Below are positions 38,201-51,600 of a DNA stretch of 64,000 nucleotides, piece by piece; within the stretch, counting starts at the first letter, position 1, and each line of letters starts with the position of its first letter. Both the position numbers and the translations under genes were made by a program. The stretch covers positions 13,996,001 through 14,060,000 of the forward strand of contig CM061109.1 in the NCBI GenBank assembly GCA_030770545.1, written 5' to 3'. Below the pieces are notes generated by a model. The model was given only the letters and a program-made list of their open reading frames with translations. It searched no databases and was not told the origin of the DNA. Origin of the DNA: Macropodus opercularis (Eukaryota > Chordata > Actinopteri > Anabantiformes > Osphronemidae).

Positions 38201-38480
38201 AATATTAATACCTTCCACAGCTGCCTCCAGACGAACGGACAGTGTTGACGGCAACTTTTGAGGCCTGCATGTATCGGCTGTTTGTTGGCTCCAGATTTAG
38301 GTGTAAAATAGTTTGTGGTGATGTTTTGAGCTCTCAGCCAGTGAAACTTCCTTTTCAGTGATGTATTGTTTATGACCATGTTCTCTTTTCATTTGTTCTA
38401 TCAAATAGCTGCCATGGTCACCACTCAAAAGGCACTATTGTCCGTTTACTGCAATAAAATACCTTCCGTGCATCTTACTG
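35272..38480 (+). other. igsf3: Probable igsf3 3' UTR
   Basis: Canonical AATAAA hexamers on the + strand occur at 37841-37846 and 38453-38458, with an ATTAAA near 37506. A 3' UTR of about 2.6 or 3.2 kb is therefore plausible. The stretch contains a perfect X-box GTTGCCAGGCAAC (36673-36685) and a weaker one at 35774-35787. No ORF here looks coding. The end point is inferred. Confidence 0.5.
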
Positions 38481-41368
38481 TTTTCTTTACAACTACATTT
38501 GGAGAACGCGTCTTAGTGTAAAACAACACACTGATCCCGTTTTCCCACAGCCGCTGTGGTGTGCTGCAGTGCTAGCGGCACCCTTTTCATGTGCGTGTGG
38601 GCTTCTGACCCTTAAGATGCTTGAGTTAAAGATGTATTTGCCCTGCATGTCCAGATGGGTCTCTCCATGTGTGTCTTGCTGAGTGAAGGGAAGAGAAGAG
38701 AGGTTTGGGTCAGTGTGTCGTAGGATAAATTATGACCATAGGGGCTTTTGTAGCCTCAGCAAATCACCCCCCACATGTACAGTGTGTAAGCTGTAAACAA
38801 TCCGTCCATGCCACTCATTCACCTTCTCTGACTCCTCCCATGAATCCACATGAACTTGAGCTATGAAGCTGAAATAAATGCCTGCCTCCGTGCTATAAAT
38901 CAAGGTGATATGCAGCATTCACCACAAGAAAAATGGACTTAGGGGCTCGATTTCTTAGTTTTGTGATGTGTGCTGGTTCCCCTGTGAGAGGATTTGCTCA
39001 ATTCTTTACAAAACAAATTAGTTTGGTCCAACACTCAGATATTTATTTATGCTGCGAGCACTGACAGCAGGCAGGCTGATACTGCCAGTTTCATCACAAC
39101 TTCTCAGTTTCGTCTCCCGTTTGTCTCTCTGTCCCACTTTCTCCATGTTCTGAAGCGCACACCCTGTGAGTAAAGATCTGTTTTGCATGAAAGTAAGCAA
39201 CGCTGGCAAAACCTCAGTCCTCAGTGAAGATGCAGACACCAGAGGGCACACGTGAGCAGACAGTGCTTAACGGTGCAGGGGTGGGGGTAGGGGGGTCAGC
39301 AGTTAGATAGATTAGGATTTATTTAAGGTCCTGCTGAAGAGAATGCAAAGACAGGGCATGAATTCTGCTGCTTTCACTGTGGCGAGTCTGGATGAGTTGG
39401 AGAACTGAAAGCCTGGAACACAGAAATAACAACAGCAGATGGAAATATTTGCCTCTGTGCAGAAATATGTTGACTGCACACACAGTGTTTGGCATAAATT
39501 ACAGTGCATAAGCTGGACAGACAGGTTCTGTTGAGGTGAAGACATAAGGTGAAGCAGAGCGACGAAATGAGCAGCTTGTTGAGAGCGACTGGTCTGTTGA
39601 GGCCTGTGCACAGCTTGTTGAGCTCACCTCCGTGTGCCGTGACTCAGCTGGTGACGGTGGCGTGAGTCAGTGAGAACGGCAAAGCAGGCGAATACACAGA
39701 CTGTAGCATTCACGTTTCAAGCGTTGGTTTTGATCACAGCGGTTCAAGGACGGGGGTAACGACAGTAGGAGCAGAATAGATGCTCCATCTGCCAGCTCAA
39801 GCGAATGAAGGCCTGTTGGATTAAAGAGGTAGTTTACTGGGAAAACAATGTCAGGAGTCATTAAAATGAAAATGATTCACACGCTGTTCAAATCACACCT
39901 ACTGACATTCAAACAAGAAAAACCTGAGGGTCCCACGTCATTCATTATGGATAAAAACATGCACAAATTTACAAACACACACCGGAATAGTCTCATCTCA
40001 TCCATAATTGATGCACACTAAAATCTGTGTGTACTTCCACTGGCTCTGTCTTAGCGGGAGTAAACCGACTCCAAGGTTGCTACTGAGGCATTATTCCTGT
40101 GGGACGTCTGCATTTAGTCTCTTCTCTCTGGGGCCCTGTGGAAGCCTGAAGATTCAGATGTGAAGCTAATTAACTGTTCCAGACGTTCGGCGTCTTATTT
40201 GTTTTAGTGAGAATCTAAATGAAAATGCAAAACCTGCTCGGTGCATTGACCTTGCTTCAGGATTTATCACTCCTCAAAGAAAAGTTAAAGCCAAGGCAGT
40301 TTTGTGCTGAACCTCCTAATAAAGGAAGCAAACAGAAGGAAAATACTGCTGAAGCTCCTTTAAAATCAAATTAGGCCACGTGTTAATATACTCAGAGTTC
40401 TTACGCTGATATTTAGAAGGTATTTTCGGTTATTTTAGTGAAAGTACAGCAGAGGCTGATGGGAATATGCTGTCCAGGTTAATACAATATTTTACTAATT
40501 AAAAGTTGACATTTCACGCTATAGCTTCGATCTAACGCAATGCAGCACTGACTGCATTTCCTCAAATGTATCCCAGACCACTGGCACAGCACTACACGTA
40601 CCTTCAGGCACCTGACACAGTATTACGTTAGGTGGAAACCGAAACGCAACAAGGGCAAACAGCTGTTTCAGACTCATTGTGCGAATCATCTGCAGACGTC
40701 GTGAGTCAGACAGAGGTGTGTAAGAATAAGTATGAGCGAGTGAGTAACGTGTTAGTGGTGACAAGCAGATAGATATAATTGTACTATAAGCTGCCCCTTT
40801 AGAAGGGAGGGAGTAAAGCAAATGCATCAGGGAATAGGTGGATCAAAATACATGGAAGAAGAAAGTGCAAGACAAGAACAAAAAAAGAAAGGAGATGTAA
40901 AACCCACGTTCCCCTGGGACGAACCCGCTAAATCAAACAGCATTTTTTAATAAGGGTTCTTTAGACATCGTCTCATCTCACATGATCATGGATGTGGTTG
41001 TGGTTTCCATAATGTTTATTTAGACCCTAGTGAAGAAAGTCTGCATGTGGATTTTGCACATACTCAAGCTGGGCCTTGCTTCTGCTTGCAGGGCTGCGTG
41101 TTGTGGTGGGTGAGTAGCCCCTGCAGCCTATCAGCACAGCCTTTGGTGGCACCCGCTGCTTGGTGATCAGACCCCCTTTGCTGTGTGCTTGTACTGTGTG
41201 GTGGAACTCTGTTGAAGTCTGCACACACCTCCACCAAGGACTGAGACATTCCCTCACGGCAGCGCTCTGAAGATCAAAAGCTCTACATGCTGGCTGCCTG
41301 ACTTATTTTTGGTGTGAAATCTTTTCTGGACTCACTATCTGCTCTCTCCCTCAATCTACATTTCGGTG

Positions 41369-41410
<42 letters not shown>

Positions 41411-43280
41411 CTGCACTTTCCTGTGTGCATTCCCACTGACATGCTGTAAAGGATGTGGGCACCCAGGAAGGAAAGGCTCTACTGAACCTCTCACTATCCC
41501 ACCGTGCCCCTGCCATCTGTCCATCTATTAGTTCCTATTAGCACAACTGACAATGCCTTCAGATGTGGTTGTCATGGCACCAGAGGTGGCAGATCCCCCA
41601 TGAGTGACTGTAACGTATAGGTTAAGGACCAGCATGTAAGCATTATATTTTTATCATTGTTGAACCATCCTTCAGTTATTGTTTTATTATCTCCATTGTT
41701 CCTGCTCACATTTCTTCCTCCACGCTTCCAATTTCACAACAGATCAACAAACGGTGTGTAAGCCTCGCAAGATAATCTGCAGACAGGAGCAACTGTCAAT
41801 TATCTGATAATGGCGCTGCCACATGCCTTAAGGAGTGTGGCGCTTGTGTAGGCCACTACTCCTTCACTGAATTGTGTCCCTGTCTTTCTGAGGTAGCGGT
41901 GACAGTGGCAGACAAAATGCTTGTCATCATCTATTAGAACAGAAATCGGTCACGCGAGATATCCTCTCAATTTACAAATGCATGCATCATATATAAACTC
42001 AAAAACATCACACACGTTGTTTGAACCCTTGTGTAGGGGGATGAAGATGTTTGCAATGAGCGAACACATTATCTATTATATTGTCCGCAATCGTATGTGA
42101 CACTGAAATGAAAATACAGATTTTTAGCCATGAATATTTCAGTCAGTGAATTGCCTCCCAGACATGTGCTGCATTATTGAGAGCGAGCTGCTTGCAGTTT
42201 GAAGTATGTCGTCGGTGATTCTCATTGACAGGAGGGATTCTTTCATCAGACAAAGAGATGAGAGATACTGCAGACATGTCTTTAGTCTTTCTGGGTGTCC
42301 TCTGGAATAGGGATCCACATCCCAGTGTGGTTTGACAAATGCAGTATTACATATTGATTCGATATATTAAGACACGTCCCGCTCGTACACTAAATGGTCA
42401 ATGGCAGCTTTACTGCATGCGTCCACTTTTAACAACAGCAACAGGTGCAGCTCAGTGGGAAACGTTAGGGGACACAGAAAGACAAGGTTGATACGTTTAG
42501 TTCTAATAAATATATAGTTGTGTCCAGTTTTACTATCAAGCCAAAACTCTGCTGCATTTTCAGTAGGGATGTGCACACCATGAAGCTTGGATACATAATA
42601 GATTACAGCGCTGCGTGTCTAAAATCCAAAGATGTGTAAGATGTTTGTTCACGCTTACAAATTAATAATATATGCTTACAATTCATTAGTCGACTTCTGT
42701 CTGATTAAGAATGCCCCAGGTCTGTCTTTTATCTATTTGCTGTTGAATGTGCAAAGGAAACTCAATTCTGCCTAATCACTTTAATAAATGTAGATTTATT
42801 TCTTTCCTAGAAGTAGCTTATTATCATATTAGTCCTTTTTTAATGTGCAGAGGTTCTGTCAAAGGCTTCTTTGACCCAGACTCGTGGAACAGTTGGCTGC
42901 AGTGCAGAAATGTCTTCCACTGTAAAGGTTTCTGAGGGAGGCTCACTCTCCTGACCTTCTCTAATCAGAGAAGGCCAATTATTTCTGCTTGACTGGGACA
43001 TTTTGTACCAATCCTACTTATTAGGATGTTATAAGAATAACACCTGAAAGGCTGAGAGGATGGCACGGACGGGTTACAAGAAAACTTAGCAGCAGGCCAG
43101 AAACGGGTGAAAGATCCTTCCTATACACTAGGTCTGTTCTCCCACTGACACCCCAGGTTAAGAGAGAAAGGGACCGAAAATACAGCTGTATTTGTTTGCA
43201 TCATATTTGTAACCCTGTCTTACACTTGTGAATACACATCACTACATGAATTACACACAGTTATAGTGTGTAACTGTGTA
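38481..43280. other. Intergenic, between convergent igsf3 and rpe
   Basis: No gene is seen. It contains a long GT repeat (41366-41409) and an X-box-like GTTGTCATGGCACC (41568-41581). ORFs are short and unconvincing. Confidence 0.7.
41366..41409. repeat. (GT)n microsatellite, about 44 bases
   Basis: GT repeat with a single C interruption near 41375. It is the longest dinucleotide run in the window. Confidence 0.95.
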
Positions 43281-43804
43281 TTTATTATATACATACTGTC
43301 TTGTTGTCTTGTTTTTCCAATTTGTGTGGAATAACCCCATCATAGTCAAAATGCAAAGAACACTGTACACATGAAACATGTGAATCCACAAAAAACATTT
43401 TCATAGAATACTGTACAACATTTGCTCAGAAATAAAGCAACGGTTTTATGATGTATTAAACGTGATTTCAGAAAGAAGTAAAAACTCTTCTTGGACCATT
43501 TTATTTGCAAAGTTAATTTAGATTATTCAGGAATGTTTACAAATGTGAAATCGATGGAACTCTAGCTCCAGTCTCAAGACTTAACTGTTCAAAGAGGAGT
43601 TCGTGGAAGGACAGGATGAAGTTCATACAGCTCAGTAGAGGCACGATGCAGATTCACCTACATCAAAGTTATTTACTTTTGACCATCGGCTCACAGCTCC
43701 AGAAAAGCCCCCTGCTCTGACCGAGACCCTTGTATGGAGGTTGGTCCACTATCTGCTGTGGTGTGAGACTTTCACGGGCGAGTAGCCTCCACTAAGAGGA
43801 CGTC
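43281..43804 (-). other. rpe: rpe 3' UTR with candidate poly(A) signals
   Basis: On the minus strand AATAAA occurs at 43505-43500 and at 43286-43281, about 300 and 520 nt past the rpe stop. Either could end the transcript. No other feature is seen. Confidence 0.5.
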
Positions 43805-43927
43805 TCAGCGGTCCAGCGAGCGTTTCTGGATTGCTTCAGCAACCGCCGTGCGCAGAAGAGCAATCACTGAACGAGGGTCGTCGCTGCTTATCACCGCGCT
43901 GCCTGACACTATCATGTTGGCTCCTGC
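43805..43927 (-). CDS. rpe: rpe exon 6 (last coding)
   Basis: 40 codons plus TGA (43807-43805). It begins with AGANMIVSGSA after a TAG acceptor, phase 0. It carries the C-terminal phosphate-binding strand and last helix, ending QKRSLDR as in vertebrate RPE. Confidence 0.95.
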   Translation of the reverse strand, partial: AGANMIVSGSAVISSDDPRSVIALLRTAVAEAIQKRSLDR

Positions 43928-45369
43928 CTACAGCAAACATGAACACACAGTAAACACAGTGAAAGAGAAACTCAGTGAGATCAATAGTTGAGTGGTAAGT
44001 AGCGTTTGTACTCCTTACCTCTGCACACTTGTGAATGGTGTCAGGGCCGACTCCTCCATCTACCTCGATGTCTAACGAAGGAAACTGACTCCGCAGCCAG
44101 CTCACCTGGTCACAAGCACAGGAAGGAAAGTGCTCAAAACATACACGAGATCAGTTCAGTTCATCCTCCATCTCCTGCCTAAGTGCACCGATCCAGCCTC
44201 ATCTCATCTCTCAGTGTAATAATATGCACATATAATTATTAGCGTCCTTTGTAAATGACTAAATGACTCCGGATTCGCTAGATGTTCAGCTTTGAAACCA
44301 AGCTTGTTGCCGGTTGTGGGGTCTGTTGTTTCCCTCCCTACCTTTGGCATCATGTCGTCCATGAACTTCTGCCCTCCAAAGCCAGGTTCAACAGTCATGA
44401 CCAGCGCCATGTCAATCTGATTAGCCCAGGGAGCTAGCTCCTCAACAGTAGTGCCGGGCTTAATGGCCAAACCCACCTGCAGCATTTACAGAGAGTCAGC
44501 ATCAGAAAGTGCAGCTGCCTTGTGTTGTTCTGCCTCAGAGCACAGTGCCAGCCCCTCACCTTAATGCCACTCTCTCTGATCTCCTTGATGAGGTTCCCAG
44601 GGTTGGTGGTGGCCTCTAAGTGGAATGTGTACTGATTGGCTCCAGCTGCAGCCATGGGCTTCACCCACTGCTCCGGCCGAGACACCATCATGTGCATGTC
44701 TGCAACACTGACAGTCACAATCCGGCACCACTAAACCATTCATGAGTCTATTCAGTGGCAGTCAGATCAATAAGTAAACTGAAGTCTAGCATTGGTGGAG
44801 ATGGGGCTGGTTCCTCACCGAAGAAAGGGTCCTGGCCTACGGACTTCCTCAGGCACTCTACCATGGGATGGCCAAATGTTATGTTGGGGACAAAATGCCT
44901 TAAAAGGAAGCAAAACCAAACGTTTCACTACAGTGTAACTCCAGCATGTTGCCCAACAGTAGCAAAGTAACACCTTGCACAAGTGCAGATAAACATGTCT
45001 CCATTGCCAAGAATGAGGAAGAAGTAAGTCTGATGTCAGGACGTCAGAGACAGAACGTGTGTTGCTGTGTGGACACATTAAAGCCAGAAACGTCCAGTGA
45101 CATTAGTATCGTGCCAGCTTAACTTGGAGGGAGCTCATTTAGCTAGCACCTTGCTGCTAGCATCGCTAGCTCTCACACAGCAAACTTCCAATGGGCTGGC
45201 TAGGTGTTAGCATGACATCTAACAAAGCTAACGACTGACAAACTGACCCGTCCATCACGTCGAGGTGCAGGTAGTCCGCCCCGCACTCCATCATCCGCAC
45301 ACACTCGCTGCCCAGACAGGACAGGTCACTGCTCAGGATGGACGGACCGATCTTAGCGCTGTAAGCCAT
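43805..45369 (-). CDS. rpe: Ribulose-phosphate 3-epimerase, complete, gene level
   Basis: Six coding exons on the minus strand: 45248-45369, 44819-44898, 44560-44699, 44342-44476, 44019-44105 and 43805-43927. They join to exactly 228 codons plus TGA, the length of human RPE. The enzyme interconverts ribulose 5-phosphate and xylulose 5-phosphate in the non-oxidative pentose phosphate pathway, in the cytosol, as a TIM barrel with one divalent metal. The expected residues are all in place: Ser10, metal ligands His35, Asp37, His70 and Asp175, the flexible EPGFGGQ phosphate loop, DGGVG (175-179) and the VSGSA phosphate-binding strand. The start ATG at 45369 is the only one in frame that gives this length. 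I see no truncation or frameshift. Confidence 0.97.
44019..44105 (-). CDS. rpe: rpe exon 5
   Basis: 29 codons, phase 0-0, with acceptor CCAG and donor GAG|GTAAGG. It holds FPSLDIEVDGGVGPDT, including the catalytic and metal-binding Asp175. Confidence 0.96.
44342..44476 (-). CDS. rpe: rpe exon 4
   Basis: 45 codons, phase 0-0, acceptor GCAG, donor AAG|GTAGGG. It contains VGLAIKPGT, the substrate-covering MTVEPGFGGQKFM loop and NQIDMALVM. Confidence 0.96.
44560..44699 (-). CDS. rpe: rpe exon 3
   Basis: 140 nt, entering in phase 1 and leaving in phase 0. It starts at the split Asp68 codon and contains MHMMV with metal ligand His70, then QYTFHLEAT. Acceptor TTGCAG, donor AAG|GTGAGG. Confidence 0.96.
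44819..44898 (-). CDS. rpe: rpe exon 2
   Basis: 80 nt, entering in phase 2 and leaving in phase 1. It encodes HFVPNITFGHP and GQDPFF, the strand-2 region that precedes the metal site. Acceptor TTTTAAG, donor G|GTGAGG. Confidence 0.95.
45248..45369 (-). CDS. rpe: rpe exon 1 (coding part)
   Basis: 40 codons plus two bases, donor GG|GTCAGT. It opens MAYSAKIGPSIL and ends YLHLDVMDG. Ser10, His35, Asp37 and Met39 of the active site are present. Confidence 0.96.
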
Positions 45370-45597
45370 GCTGGTTCTGCTGGTTCTGCAGCCGGTCGAA
45401 GCAACCACGACGTGATAAACAACATCCGCCTATAGCTATCAAAATAAAATCCCGGTATTTGGGCCCGTGGTAGCAGCAATAAAGTAAGACAGTTACAAAA
45501 GATGAAGAAGAAGAACAACGTGGAAATTTCGTTGACTTTTGTCCCTCTTAACAATTTCTGTTTTCGTCTAGACGTTATTATATTTGTTTTTGTTGTC

Positions 45598-45680
45598 CTT
45601 TCCGGTCCAGCTGTTTCTGGGAAAATTGACTCTGCTACTCGTACTTCCGCTAACCAAACAGAACAGTACCTGCTTCCGAC
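45598..45680 (-). promoter_or_regulatory. rpe: rpe promoter candidate with three ETS-type motifs
   Basis: Three TTCCGG or CTTCCG cores (45600-45605, 45643-45650, 45672-45679) lie 230-310 bp upstream of the rpe ATG. Read on the minus strand the middle one is GCGGAAGT, close to the ETS/GABP consensus typical of TATA-less housekeeping promoters. The transcription start is not visible directly. Confidence 0.4.
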
Positions 45681-48600
45681 CGCTAGATGTCGCTCGACCC
45701 ATGCGGGTAATGAGCTGTCATTCACACACAGGCAGCTTTGATGAGGGGGAGAATATATTAAATGTTAGATGATGCAAAAACTTATTTCTAAATACACGTT
45801 TTTTTATTACATATTACAAAGGTTCTTATTATGTTTCCACAGTAGCTACAATCCAAGGCTTTTTTAGTAACATGACTCTTTATTGGGTAATGTGGTATTA
45901 GTAGTATTAGTCTAACAGAACACAGTTAAGTAATGTGGGACACAGTTTGTTTGGTGTTAAAGGGCAACAAATTGCCAAACTGTTCAAATCCTTTCTCAAG
46001 GAGTCTCACTCCCGTTGTCTTTGTCAACCACATTTCTCCATCTGTCTCTGTCGCTCTGTGGTGCCATCACTTGAAACACTGTAAGGTCATAAATGTAGAT
46101 TCAATGTACTTTATTGCCTTGATGAAAGAAACACTTTTACACATATGATGCCAACAGGAGACAGATGTTTAGGGATCAAAAGTTGGTGTTTGGCAAAACA
46201 TACACTAATACAAAATTCTGGCAGTTAATGGACTGGACGCTTTTTTCAACGTTGTCATCTACAGACCTGAAAATGCAATAAATGTGTTTCTGGGAATGCA
46301 TAAATAAATAAAAACAATCCTTAGATATTACCCATCTATTGCCTATTATTAACCAATTATGTAATGTAGATATAAACAGAACAGAATCAGATTCGCTGAA
46401 TGTTTCTCTGCGGTTCATTTAGCACTGATGCCTTATCAGTTCGATCTTGTGAAGACAAATACATGGTGATCCAACACAGGTTTGTGTGGACAGCTTCCAG
46501 ATAAGAGAGAATGTGAGTTACGGTATAATTAGTCCCACATGTCCCGTGCTACCTGCTCAACATAGGCTGTTTTCTCCTAACATCTCTTCAGACGTCAAGT
46601 TTGAGGTATCTTTCCATCTTGTGGTTCTTGTTGTTATTATCTCAGACGTTGCGTAAGTGTTGTTCAGATAAGGGAGTTGAGTTGTGATTCATAAAAAGCA
46701 GGATGTTTCTAGCAAGCCTCTCTGCAGCACTCTGTTAAGAGCCTCATATTCCCAGACTGACTGCACACAATCGGACATTTATCAGTTTTGCCTGCATTGC
46801 TGCAGTAATGATGGAAACCCTGGTGGCATACTGTATCATGCTACAGACGTGATGTATACAGTTTTTAAGTAGGGGTGAAGCAAAAGTAAGTCGGCGTCGT
46901 GGAGAACTGGGGCCTCAAGAGCCTTTGGGGAGGGTTGTAAAAAGCTTCAGGCTTAGCTTTATAAGTCTGACCGTGGAAGAGTCCCTCATCATAACTCTCT
47001 GTGGTGAGTGTCTCTCTGCCTCCTCAGTCAGGATTGATGAGAGAGGGGCCCTCAAAGATTCACTGCAGCTCCAGTGATACATCTGTAACGAAGTTAGCTG
47101 AAACAATATTTCGAGGAAATGGGATATTTAAGAGTGGTTTGATAATTTGTCTCATCTGATGTCCCACTCAAGGTTGATCCGTTCTGTCCAAACCAGTTGA
47201 TTTGTTTTTCTGCCCGATAAGGGGTCATTCTTCAGTTTCCTGCAGCTGAGACCAGGACACATTCTTTACCTTTACTGTAAACAACCCGGAGCCCAGCGTT
47301 TCAGTCAACCTGGAGCTTCTGTTTACTCATGGTCCCCGTTAACGACACTGTTTTTGGTTTAGCAGACGAGCAGCAGCTCAGGAATGTGACATTTCCAGGT
47401 TTCTGTCAAGCTGTTCTCTCTTTGTGGTCGATACAATCTAAAATAGACTCCAACATAACCAGCGCTGTACTCTTATAAAGAAACACAGTTTTTTGACGGC
47501 TCTAAAAAAACAACCATTGACAGGATACATAGAATGATATCAATAAGCAAAAACATCTCAGTTGTATGAAACTGAAATAGCAGAATGACATTAAGCTGCT
47601 GCATGATTTAGGGTTTGTCATTTTTGTAATACGAGCTTATCTAATTTTAACAAATTGGCACCAGAGCTTTGTGCTGACTTAAAGCTGAAACTTTCAAATT
47701 TGATTTAGCTCATCAAGGTCTAGTTTGTGTGTGTGTGGATTGTACTTTTCTACATATTTATGCAGGACATGATGTATGATCCTCATGAGTGTGGATGAAA
47801 GGTTTCCCCTTACATGCATTCCCGCATCTCAGTCATCTGTAAACAGACAATTAAAAATGTCTTCACGTCTGCACTTTGGGCCGAGCGTGAGCTGATGCTG
47901 ATAAACCTAATCAGCCCCGTTCCCCTGTGTTCTTTTAAGTCTGTTTTAGCCGTTGCCGTTTTTCTGGACCTTCACTGTTTGAGGTGCTTACACATCTTTC
48001 GGTGAGGACATACTTTTCAAATGAATATTTGTTTTTTCAGCCCAGAGTGATCCCACATGGCTCCAGTTGACGTCTGGCTTCACCAGCACTCTCTTGCTCT
48101 GGAGGTTCAGATTTAGACGTTACCGGTGACTAATTAACAGCTACACAGCAGCATTAAACATGTTGAAATGTTTTCTGCAGAGCATCATTTGCCTGCTATG
48201 AATTCATTAATTCAACTGTCAAATGTTGTAGTGAAACACACGCTTATATCCTACTGGGATAAATGATTGATTGGATGTACAGTAGGAAGGAGTTCCTCTG
48301 TGAGTGCTCCTCACGTTGTACACATTCCTCTTGCATAGGCTGATTTATGGGACTTTTAACCTCTGCTTTATGATACAGGAACAGCTTTATTTTTGCACTG
48401 ATTATTTAATCAGGTTCAACTCCAAACTTTCGTTGTATTGTCTTGATTGAAGCCTTCCCCTGTTTCCCTTCAGCAGCCTCCTGAACAAACGGTGATGGTC
48501 CAGAGGAAACTGAGGAGCGGCTGTAGTGTGGCCTCTCCCTTCCCGGGCTTTAAGTCTCTGTGGTCGGGCTCCGCTGTAAAAAGGAAAGCGTCCGCTGGGT

Positions 48601-51600
48601 GCAACCTCCCCGTACTGCAGGTTAATGTTTCTACTCAAATGTCCTGGCCTCCCCTGGAAGGGGTCACAGGAAGCAGGTCTGTACAGTTTGTAACGCTTCA
48701 TGCTCTTTGATGGTGGGATATCCGTGAAGATGAGGAGAGGGATGAGGGACAAGCGGGACTGCCTCTGCATCTGACGAAGTAGTGATTCCAGCAGTCACTT
48801 ATGTGAAGAAGAAACACTGTGATGGCTTCTGCCCATTTTGGGGATTCTCTGTTTCGTAGGGAGGTTTTCCATTACACTTGTGCAATCACAGGGCGTGACC
48901 TCTAGAAAGCTATATCGCAAGCATAATTCCTTTAATACCATTTGTTTAAGCATTAAATCATTTCACATCATGGCGTGTATTCTTTGGCTTGACCTCAACC
49001 CATGCACCATGACCACAGCACACTTCAGAGCTCCAATAACCAGCATTTATCTGTAATTGCCTGTGAAAACCCTCTTTAGGGACAAATGGATCCTTCGCCC
49101 CGTCATTATTTAATGCGCCACAGAGGACAAAGTGTCATTTCAAAGTGGGACCACAAGGTAATATTTCAAAATAGCGGTATGGGGTTAAAAAGCAATGAAA
49201 GCACGGATTTATTCTCAGTATTATTTGTGATTTAATACCTGGGGCCCACTGAGAAGGTTTATTTGAGCAAAGCTTTTCCCCTGACTTCATAAAATCTAAT
49301 CCACCTGATTTAATCTTTAATATTTAGAGGTGCATCCAAGGGGACTGTGGAAAAAACACACCAGGGTTTAGCACGATTTCTTCATGAGTTCTTAAGCTGC
49401 TTTATCTGGTAAAATCTGGGTTTGATTGAAAAAAAATGCTTCCTCACTTTGGACAAAGACATTTTCCCTATGTTGTAATTGTGCTTTTAATATTTCTTCT
49501 TCTTTTTTTTCAAATTGGTTCAAAGCTTTAACTGGTTGTTTTTTGAGCTACAAATACTCCACAGAGACGTTGTCTTTATATACAGGCTCAGCTTCGCATC
49601 TAAACAGTTACAAATGTCCATAGTGCTAAGGGTCCAATGCAAACACCAGGATATGAGGGGAGATAAGCTGTGAAAGAAAGCTGATGTAAGAAACTCTTGC
49701 TGGGGGTCCATTTCCTTTGGAGAAAATAAATTTGTTGTGAAAGTAGCGAGAACGATCACATGAGTGGTCGGGGTCTGGTTCCAGATCCCATCTGGTGTTT
49801 CTGACAGCTGTTGGGCCCACTGTGGAGAGCGCTAAACAGTCACGCAGCATCAACAAATTCTGTAAAGAGCCATGGATTTCAGCAGCGCCACGGTGCAAGA
49901 CAAATAACTTGGGTGCACACAGATGCTGCGACGTATACACAAGCTGAAACATATGTACTAATTCACAAGCTTGAGCACACACACACTAAATCTTCAAGAC
50001 GTTCTCCCTTCCTGTCTTTGAGGTCAAACGCTCTCCTGGCAGGGTTTGACCACAACGACTCTCCGGGGAGGAGAGCAGTCAGTGAACCTCACACTGGACA
50101 CTGACATGCTGCAAACTATACGTGACAATACAATTAGACGTTCTGGAGATATTTACTCACAGTAAATTACATTTAAATAGCTATGGAAAATATCTATAAT
50201 TACTAATTTGTTTCATTAAAGAAACAGTAAATAAGAGTTGGTGGCAAACCCACAACACTGTGCAGATGTTAACGGCCTAGAACTAGTGTGGATGTGGTAG
50301 AGAACCGTGTTAAAGTTGCCTCAGCTTTTCTTTCCTTTTGTTTAATTCAAATGGTCAAATTAATCACCAAACACAGATAATATCACTTAATGTCAGGGCG
50401 TTTCTGATATACCAGGCACCAGATTCACCTTTGTCTATTATAACCTTTATTTAATCAGATAATCACTTTGGCATCAAGATTTCCACAGAGAGAGAGACCA
50501 CAGTTTCACAGCCAGGGTGAAATTCAGCCGAGACTTATCTCAGTATTTCATAATGTAACAAAGACACTTCTTGCCTGTGACTTGATAAGCCAACGCACCG
50601 AGCTCCCTCTCAGGTATGAACTAGAAAGATGTGCATTCGAAGAAGCTAAATATTAATCTAAATATCTTTCAGAACCTAAAGCAAGTCCAGTAGCCACTGA
50701 GAAGGAGCATTCAAGTTTGGATTTCAGTTTAACTGTATTATCCAGTAAAATCTTTTAGGCAGTGAGACATGAAAAGGCAGGTTATCATGGGAAACGTTGC
50801 ATTCCATTCAAAAAAGTAGTGGAGTAGGCACAGATCCTGATGTGTTCTCCTGCCGTCCAATTAACCTCACACAGACCGTGGACGGAAGTGAGAAGAGGAG
50901 CGTGGTGGCTTACAGCACTCTGGAGACGCAGACCAGAGAGAGCACTTCACCAACGTTCTTACCATCCAAGTGTTTTCATTTAGCCGCAAGTTGTCCTCTG
51001 AGGCTTTTCCCCTCCTTTTATTCTTCTCTTCCTGCTGCTGGCTGGCAACATAAAAACCTAAATATTGACTTTGTTGATGTGTTTTTGTTTGGAGTGGAGA
51101 CGCTTCGGGCCTTGGCCCACGCTGGCCTCTTTAAGTGTGTTGCCAGAGGGGTCTGGCAGGCAGCCAGAATGTATAGCAGCTAATAAAGGAGTCTGCTCTG
51201 CTCATCGAGTGAGAGAATGGGACGGATCAGCTACACAGCGGGTTAGTGTATGCGCAGGCCTGCGGTGCCATCAATAGGGAAATAAAGCATATAGATTTGG
51301 TTATTAATGGAGACTTTAAAGTGACGCATGTTCGTTTCCTGAAGTCTGTGTGATGATGGGATGATGGAAAGGATTTGTCTTTTGTTCTCTTTGTCAGGAG
51401 GCATCTTGTGGCATTTAAAGAGAAGAATACTCCAGTATCCACAGGCCCTTTGCCCGCAGATATCAGACTCCATCAGCAGGACAGGGAGTTCAACAAATCC
51501 ACATGAGCCCTGATCAAAATCTCTCTGACTGATTTAGAAACTTTCTGACAGACAAATGGAAATGCACGCATTTTAGAAAGGTGATCCGCCCAGTAATGAA

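Noticed and set aside
50797..51183. 128-codon + strand ORF between rpe and ackr3
   Set aside because: No domain, no splice borders and ordinary base composition. It is read as chance.
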